Source: Jackrogersella multiformis
Taxonomy: Eukaryota; Ascomycota; Sordariomycetes; Xylariales; Hypoxylaceae
Direction: 5' to 3'
DNA: 64,000 nucleotides
Assembly (NCBI GenBank): GCA_902806575.1
Contig: CADCXD010000001.1
Location: 2,976,001 to 3,040,000 of the forward strand
In this document: in pieces, positions 57,295 to 64,000 of the stretch
Position numbering within the stretch: position 1 is the first letter of the stretch
Layout of the letters: each line of letters starts with the position of its first letter
Translations under genes and position numbers: made by a program
The notes under the pieces: model-generated
Database searches by the model: none
What the model saw: only the letters and a program-made list of their open reading frames with translations
Told to the model about the DNA's origin: nothing

Positions 57295-59281
57295 TCCATC
57301 CACTAGGCTAGTTAGCTACACCTAGTCGGTACCGTACCTTACAGTACATATTCACCCTACCTACCTGGTAGGTAAAAGTACTTAGATGTGAATGGCTGAA
57401 TGGTTGAGATTTGAAAACGGTGCAGTGATGTTGGTTTACTACATGTAATGCTAATTGTGGATGGCACATGCAGGTATACGTAATAAAGTATCTCGCACCC
57501 ATGGATGAGTTTTGAGGAGTCTCGTCAAGATGGCATTGAAACACTCGATGAGGGGGAAATAAGAAGATTTAAGTTGCTCTCCTCCAGAGAGGAATGGCGG
57601 ACGGGTTTGGGTGTGATGTTATTACTGTTCCACAACATACGCACAGGGAACGGCAACCAGCAGGAGATCGCGAAAGGGGATTCGAGATATGACGAAGCAT
57701 TCTAAACGGTTTATGGAGAATTGGGGAAAATATTTCGGGGGCTGAGATTAAAGGGCCATGTCGGCGTACTTAGTAGCTTAGGTAGGTAGTGACTGCCTAG
57801 GTGATAAGTACACCATAATGGCTTTAACGAACGAGGGTTTATCTTGGAGTTCCGGTGAACCTTACATACACCACATATGCTAGAAGGCAACCTTGAAGCC
57901 TTTATTTATTGATTATTTTTGATCGCTTTGCCTGGTTTGAGACAAATGTCGTCACTTGATGACACTAACAAGTAAAGCGTTTCGTGGTTTCATTAAATAT
58001 GACTAAACTTAAGAAAGAAACTTAAAGAACCTGCGAAGCTCAAGCACTTCAATGCATTGAAGAAATCGGCAAGAAACATAAATGCCGTCAGTTCCTTGGC
58101 TTAAATGAGGATTGACTAATACACCTTCCCTTAGAGGAAGTTATTTAACGGTGGGTAAGGCATGTAGAAGCGTGTCAGGGTGTCTCGTTAATTATATGAA
58201 TAACAAGGTTAATTGATAGCTTGATAACCTAATAACACAAGGGCTGTGCGCATATGTATACTTAGGTATATATAATACAACAATAAGTACTTAAGTCCCT
58301 TTTATTCACTGTTTCCAGAGTCCTTTATATCCATCTAACTATCGTTATGGTTTGTATTATTATATTCACGTTTATTACTTAATATAAAGTGCTTATTAAT
58401 TGCGTACCTCTTAATCCGTCGAAGAAATATATACCTAAGAATTAATCTATGTAAAAATGACATCACCGAAAATTAATTGACACACGCCCGGGGGTAAAAG
58501 AGCCCCGCATCCGTTTTAGAAGCACCACTAGGATGTTACATCATTTAGGTTCATGTATCTAAATACTTAAGTACATGCGTACTGATAGCTACATGCTTTA
58601 AAACTTCATACTGTATCCATTAACTGTGTAAAAGCTAGCCCAGCTTTACTTCAGCTCAAATGCCCCAGATATTTCTATCCATATCTGCCCTTGAAATCGT
58701 CATATTTCAAGGGTCGCTCTAGCGGTTAAGTCATTGAACCTCGCAAAAAAAAAAAAGGTCCCGAACGCGTACCGATTACGCCATTTCTATCGTTTCGAAT
58801 ATTCTTTTATTCTTCTTCGCTAAAGACCTATCAAAAAACCTCTAAGGGTCCCTTTTTTGATGCTGAATCAATCATCGAAAAAACCGAATGTGAAAATTTA
58901 GGAATAAGGTAATAAGGCATCACTGAATTAGATACCTCGCCTAGCGATGACACCATCTCTATTGGTATTCTTAACATCTTATGGGGATTGTTTTTATGAA
59001 GGGCAATTGACATTTTGCCTAACCTGCATCCTGCCAAATCCGAAAATGACATTTTTTAGGGGTCCTTATCCCATCCTCTGAAATTGGCGCCTTGCAGGGC
59101 GGAAGAACAACTTTAATATGTTGCCAAGGGATGGAATAAACCAGTCATATGCTGCGTTTGCCTTTAACTCGCGTTCCTTTTTCCACTTTTATTTATGATG
59201 TCCCTTTTCCCCTTTCCTATTTCCCCTTTTGACGGGACTAAACACAAACATATCTTCAACAATACCTACCTCCCTGTAGTT

Positions 59282-59320
59282 GGTTTCTGACCCGGGTTTC
59301 TGACCCGGGTTTCTGATCCG
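59282..59320. repeat. 13-bp tandem repeat, GGTTTCTGACCCG x3
   Basis: Two exact copies and a third with one C-to-T change, in non-coding DNA. Confidence 0.9.
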
Positions 59321-61479
59321 GCGTAGTTAGAGATAATATAATAAGAATGCTGAAAGACGCGACAATCTACGGCGAAGCTCAAACAAGTTTAGATCGGATG
59401 TCACTCCGACCGCCAGATTGTGAGAATCTTCTAGGCATCATTATGGGCCGTTAAACGGAGCCTTTTGCTTATCACTTACTGAAAACGTCGTTATGAAGCA
59501 GGCTTTTAAGATCAGTTGCCCATCACAGAGCCCCTGAGAAACGGCCTAAGATCGTTGTGCTCCATCTACCTCTCTCACTAACCCGCGAGCTAGAGGACAG
59601 CCATTGGTTAGATTATCCTAGGCCAAGCCCGAAAGGAATCCATCTGAAATCCCATTCTTCGTTACCATTCCTGTCCATTCCCCATCCAAGGGGACCACTC
59701 CTTATCAAATCTTCCAATCACGAAGGACTTGTTGGAGTTAAACAAGTGGACAATGATCTGCGCGACTAGGGTAGTAGGTATATGTGGATGTCCTTTGGGT
59801 GGTTCCTCCATAAGAATGTTATACCTAAACGTTGGTAAGATAATAAAATTCGATATTTTTCTGAGACGACCGTTCTCTTGACTATTGCCATCATGTCTCA
59901 ACTCGAATGTTTGGAGGCAATAAGGAGTTACATAAGACATGTTTATATAAAGTTTGAAAAGTTGGCATAGATTCTTTGTAATGTAAGCCGATAGCGTAGG
60001 CCTAAATGTACATATTAAGGAGATTGATGATAAGTGCGGCATACTTCGGAAACACCCATATGGTAAGTTGTGTATATGCATACTTTCTTCCACTACATAT
60101 TTCAAACCACCACCATTATGCAATAGATATCTTATGCCTAACTCACATTATTATTATCGAAGGTATATATACACTTTGACTTTCCATAATAATAATATCT
60201 TCTGAAGGTTTCCATTTCCGTCTTCCGTGGTTACCTACCTAGGTATGTACAAAGCTGTTTTTCATGCGCAGGCAACTGCGGTGACCCAAATGACCTCAAT
60301 GTGAGAGCCCCGAGAAAAACCCCTTCCCTCATCTTTCGAGCTAAGGTGTTAAGGTCCCCATTAAGGTGCCCACTAACAGAGTCAGAAAATAGCAGGGGTG
60401 GTGCTGGTGTATCTTATGTACCGCCTAGTGTACATATATATTGCAGGCAACATAGGAAGTGTACCTAGTAGGTACCCAAATACGTATTAAAGTGTCAGGA
60501 TACATATGTACCTAAGTACCTAGCTAGTGTGCACTAGCTGTCACCATCAAAACTTTCAAGGTTGAAGCGAGGTGGGCACGTACCGAAAAACTATACCGTG
60601 CTATCTTCACTGTGTCTATGTCACCTATGTCACTGCTCCTCTCTCTCCCTCTTCCATCTTTTTTTCCCCTGCGCCGTAATCTCTGTCACATTCGAGGCCA
60701 AACAAAAACGTCGTCTCGCCGTCCTTTGAACATTTTTGTACCGATCGACAACGACCCACGAGCATCGCTGACCACACAAACTGTTCCATACTCGGCCAGC
60801 GCAAAACCCAACCACGCTCACCCAGTCAACCCAGTCACCCATTCATTCGCCCAGTCACCCCCCAAAACACCTCTGCTGCACCCCCGTTCAAAGTCCTGAG
60901 GTTTGGACTGACGATCACTTCACAACCTATCTCGAATTGGCCCCCCCGCTCATCCCCGATTCGCAAGACCAGGTCTATTCTACTTCTTCCCGCTTCTCCT
61001 CCTTTATTACTCAAAGCCCACCCCATCTTCTTCCCACTGCACTACATAGTACCCTATCTTGACCGACTCATACAATCCACACCCTACAACGAAGAAATTA
61101 TTATAGAAAAAGAGCCAATGCATCCTTCTTCGACGAACTAGCCAAGCCAGACAGCCTGCCAGACAGTCAGCCTTTTGCGCCGTTCTCTCGTTACTTTTTG
61201 CGCTCTAGGCTCGCCACGCACTACGCACTCGTTCCTATTCTGCCCGCTCCTCGACTTCCGCGCAACCTCTCAGTACTGAATGGTGGCCATCTCTTTGAGG
61301 CTCCGGTGACGGGAGGATACGGGCGTAAACGTCGACAGCATATTGTGTCGGGCTTAATCAATTATAATACAACGACTTCAAGTCTTTCGCTTTCACCAAC
61401 TAACTCGATACTTCGTTTCGACACACAACTTCTCTACGGTCTGGACCAGTTATAGGATTACCTACCCGACATCATCACA

Positions 61480-61982
61480 ATGAGTAGTGAACCTACTTCT
61501 ACGAAGCCTAATCCGCCCGAGCGATCGGATTCATCATCCAATTCTTCAGTGGAGAATCAGGAGATTCACACCCCTATCCCGATCCGACCACGCTTGCCTA
61601 ATCGCAAGAGCAGTGGCACGCTTATAGTTCCTCGTGATTCAAATCAAGTAGGGCCGCTTGAGCCAGATTTTGAGCCAGATGACGTCCGTGCGATGAGCCC
61701 GCGAAGAACAAGCGAGGATATCGAAGTTATGGGACGCGAGGCACGGGAAGAACTTCATAAGTAAGATGTGACCCGTCTTGCATAACGTAGTCGGCCTTTT
61801 ACACTAACACTTCCAGACATGCGAGAGCACTACAAGATTCTCTCCTAATGATCTTCAACCGAATAGAAGCTGTTAGGGAAGAACATGACAAGTTGGATAG
61901 CCACAACAAGTTTCTACAGAAATATATCGGAGATCTAATGAGCACAAGCAAGATCACCGCCAGCAACAGGGGCAGAAAATGA
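61480..61982 (+). CDS. Short coiled-coil protein (SCOC/SLO1 family)
   Basis: Two exons (61480-61760, 61817-61982) give 148 aa. The N-terminal 90 residues are polar and disordered (Ser/Pro/Asp-rich). The C-terminal part is a single coiled coil (ALQDSLLMIFNRIEAVREEH ... HNKFLQKYIGDLMSTS) matching the conserved core of the SCOC/UNC-69/yeast Slo1 family (PF10224), whose members bind Arl GTPases at the Golgi and act in transport and autophagy. The intron splits a Lys codon (AA|A), and the exon 2 phase restores the heptad pattern. A long CT-rich leader lies upstream. The short family consensus makes orthology likely but not proven. Confidence 0.82.
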
Positions 61983-64000
61983 TGGATCACCATGACGACA
62001 GCAATGGGGAGGAGTAAAGCTGGACAACAATAGCAGCCGTGTCGCGAGAATGGCGCCTATGATACCCATATTTATACTGCGATATTTCGCTTCAAGCACC
62101 GATGAGATGAGCGCAACGAACCTGTACGATACGCCATCGACGAAATTCACTCGGTAGCCATTTGTCGCTTACTTACCTCGGTAGTTCGCCTCAGCAGATT
62201 TTCCGAGCCGACTCACCTAGGGACTTCGATTCTGAGTGTATTATCATCAACAGTGCCACACCACGAGGGCGATGAGTTGTACTGTGATTTTATACTAAGA
62301 CAGGGGATCCGGTGTTAAAAATAACTTTATATATACCAATGCCGTTTAACTTACATCTACATCAGCATCAGGATTGCCATTGACTCACGGGGTGGGTTGA
62401 TTGGAATTTGGCATCACAAACGGCGTTTGCAATAACGATATTTGATTTCGGCAGTCAACCAGGGGCGACTGGCCCAGTTAACAACTTGTACGTAGGCGTT
62501 GCTCATCATTGGAGCATTACAATTGGTTAAAACAATGATTCGCGAATAGAGCTTACCTGTTCATTCGACTACTATTCTGGTTTTCTTGGGTGACGAATAA
62601 TACATTGTGACCTGGCAGAGATTGTGGAACCGTCCATATCTCAGTCGCTTTGGATCTCAGCATATATTGTTTGCCTGTCCAATATCCATTTTACGATGCC
62701 AGGAAGTTAAAACCACCTGGTTAGGCCGCTCTGCAGTCTCGGCACGCCGTTTTTCTGCCACCGAAGAAGGTCGCAAGTCATTCCAAGTATAACGCCGGGT
62801 AGGATGCCAACAATTATCACGGTACTTTCCAAAGATAGGAGCGAACCGTTCGGGTCCTATTTCAATATCTCGTCACTCGCCATCCCTTTTCCATGTCGGT
62901 ACCACTCGAGGCGGTTCTGTTTAGGCAATACCAGGGTTGGCAACGGAGCTCCACCATATTTTGAGAATGGGGGACGTTTCAACAAATCGTTGCTAAGTAT
63001 GCGATCAAAGGGTGATTCTACGGCATACGGTTCAGGTTGGATGCTTCAGCATTGCAGATGCTGTGATTCCCCATATTCCAAGAGACAGACGGGAAGAACT
63101 AGGTGAATTTGGCTTGTAGGAAATTCGCATGGGGTGTTAAAAATTATCGGGTAGTAGCGGTGGTGGAGTGGCCGGTCAATAAAAAAATAGGGGTCCTAAC
63201 GGAGATGCATATCCCCTTTGAGCAAACCTGCGATCTCTACCTGGATTTCGAATCGAAAATTTGAGGAGGACAACACGGTTATCGAGCTCGACGTACTCCG
63301 GTCTCGTATACGTCTTATTTCGATGGAATAATAAAGGGTCATTTCACGATGGACTTTTGGGAAGGAGAGGTCCCCGACGAACGACCAGACAAGTCATGAG
63401 GATCAGATGAATCCTATATGAATTAAGAATCCCATCATACGGCGCCTAATTTGAACCGCGAGGATATTTATCCTGCGTAACCACACCCGGAGTACGCAGG
63501 CGTAGGGGTCCTCATAACGTCCCTGACCGGTCACCTTCGCACCGATATATGCATTTCGATATTTTCCTCGCGTTCGGGTTTCATAGAAACGTACGACCCC
63601 CACGGCTTAGGGAGACGAGGGTTGGAGGCCAAGCGTAACTTGGAGGAAGGATTATATGTATGGTAACATTTGTGTACTCGGTAGATACATATCTAACCCT
63701 GGATCTTTAACTCTATCATTCCCGAGGAATGCTGTAAACCCTCTCCAGCGAGCTTAGGAGAACTCGGCTATTAGTCATCATGCCTAGCGAAATGCTGTCG
63801 CGAATGGCGGTCCTTATTTTCTTACTAGTAGGCAGGTAGGTAACCTACCACGCGGGGGTCGAGGCAGGGGGGTATATACGCTTTTCCATTATTATCCTCA
63901 TGTAGATACTTGTGTACATATGTGTGTAAGATAGAGAAGTAGTTGTAGATGAGTGGGGATATGAACTGTTCTCATCCTATTACCCCTCTCGCTTTCCACG
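61983..64000. other. Right-edge region, no supported gene
   Basis: Mixed-composition DNA. The open frames at 62607-62792, 62804-63106 and 63403-63603 mostly lack ATG context, splice partners and known domains. Motifs of the TAGGTAGGT type occur at 63833-63845. A gene continuing past the right edge cannot be excluded. Confidence 0.45.

Larger units (their letters stand above)
51814..61479. other. 9.7-kb region without a convincing gene
   Basis: I read both strands and found no supportable gene. Simple tandem repeats are listed separately. Motif clusters of TACCTAGGTA occur at 52183-52197, 55172-55184, 56925-56942, 57120-57190, 57355-57375, 60233-60245 and 60463-60530. The stretch 52500-53200 is GC-richer than its surroundings. 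Segment 55990-56670 contains plausible-looking peptide pieces in shifting frames (TGGQLHAYSIERQLGPDNCG near 56200-56260), which may be a decayed gene of unknown family. The final 880 bases are a CT-rich promoter and leader for the coiled-coil gene. Confidence 0.5.

Noticed and set aside
57505..57705. 66-codon ATG-started frame in the gene-poor block
   Set aside because: It has a charged, plausible composition, but no family, splice or promoter evidence.
58705..58790. A-box-like stretch (CTAGCGGTTAAGTC) followed by an A-run
   Set aside because: No B-box or cloverleaf could be found downstream, so it is not a tRNA.
61198..61455. 85-codon frame just upstream of the coiled-coil gene
   Set aside because: It begins with TTG and lies in a CT-rich leader; more likely 5' untranslated sequence.
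62607..63603. Three short frames near the right edge
   Set aside because: Two start at non-ATG codons and none shows a domain, signal peptide or intron partner.

Overview
This is nuclear DNA from a filamentous ascomycete (Pezizomycotina, most likely a sordariomycete). Genes are broken by short introns (about 50-70 nt, with GTRNGT donors and CTGAC/CTAAC branch sites), spacers are long, and the protein set is typical: ATG22, a tricalbin, a BAH-PHD chromatin reader, secreted GH10 and GH127 glycosidases, a Cys-rich chitinase and LysM proteins. I built the exon models by hand from splice signals and reading phase. Each model closes on a whole number of codons unless I say otherwise.

Left part (1-31 kb) is mostly housekeeping and plant-polymer genes. 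In order: the 5' end of the F-actin capping protein beta gene (runs off the left edge), a BAH-PHD Polycomb-reader-like gene, ATG22 with a 6-nt microexon, a secreted GH10 xylanase, a DUF3602 glycine-rich protein with a GC-AG intron, a secreted GH127-type (DUF1680) arabinofuranosidase, a small secreted six-cysteine protein, an SprT-like metalloprotease, a six-C2-domain tricalbin, a decayed short-chain dehydrogenase and then an intact one.

Middle part (32-46 kb) is the most interesting block. It holds a large secreted CBM18-GH18 chitinase of the killer-toxin-like type, a divergent 590-aa multi-LysM protein, an ankyrin-repeat protein with a likely membrane segment, a secreted 361-aa orphan, and a second LysM protein made of near-identical tandem repeats. 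The layout suggests a chitin-targeting secreted system, either for attack on or competition with other fungi or for cell-wall shielding. An F-box gene follows.

Right part (47.7-64 kb) is repeat-rich and gene-poor. It contains a 408-bp inverted-repeat (MITE-like) element, 16-bp tandem duplications that look like transposon ends, a five-exon methionine aminopeptidase 1 gene with all five metal ligands, almost 10 kb with no convincing gene, and a SCOC/SLO1-type short coiled-coil protein. A short palindromic motif (TACCTAGGTA and relatives) is scattered through nearly every spacer and several introns. I saw no rRNA, tRNA or CRISPR array.
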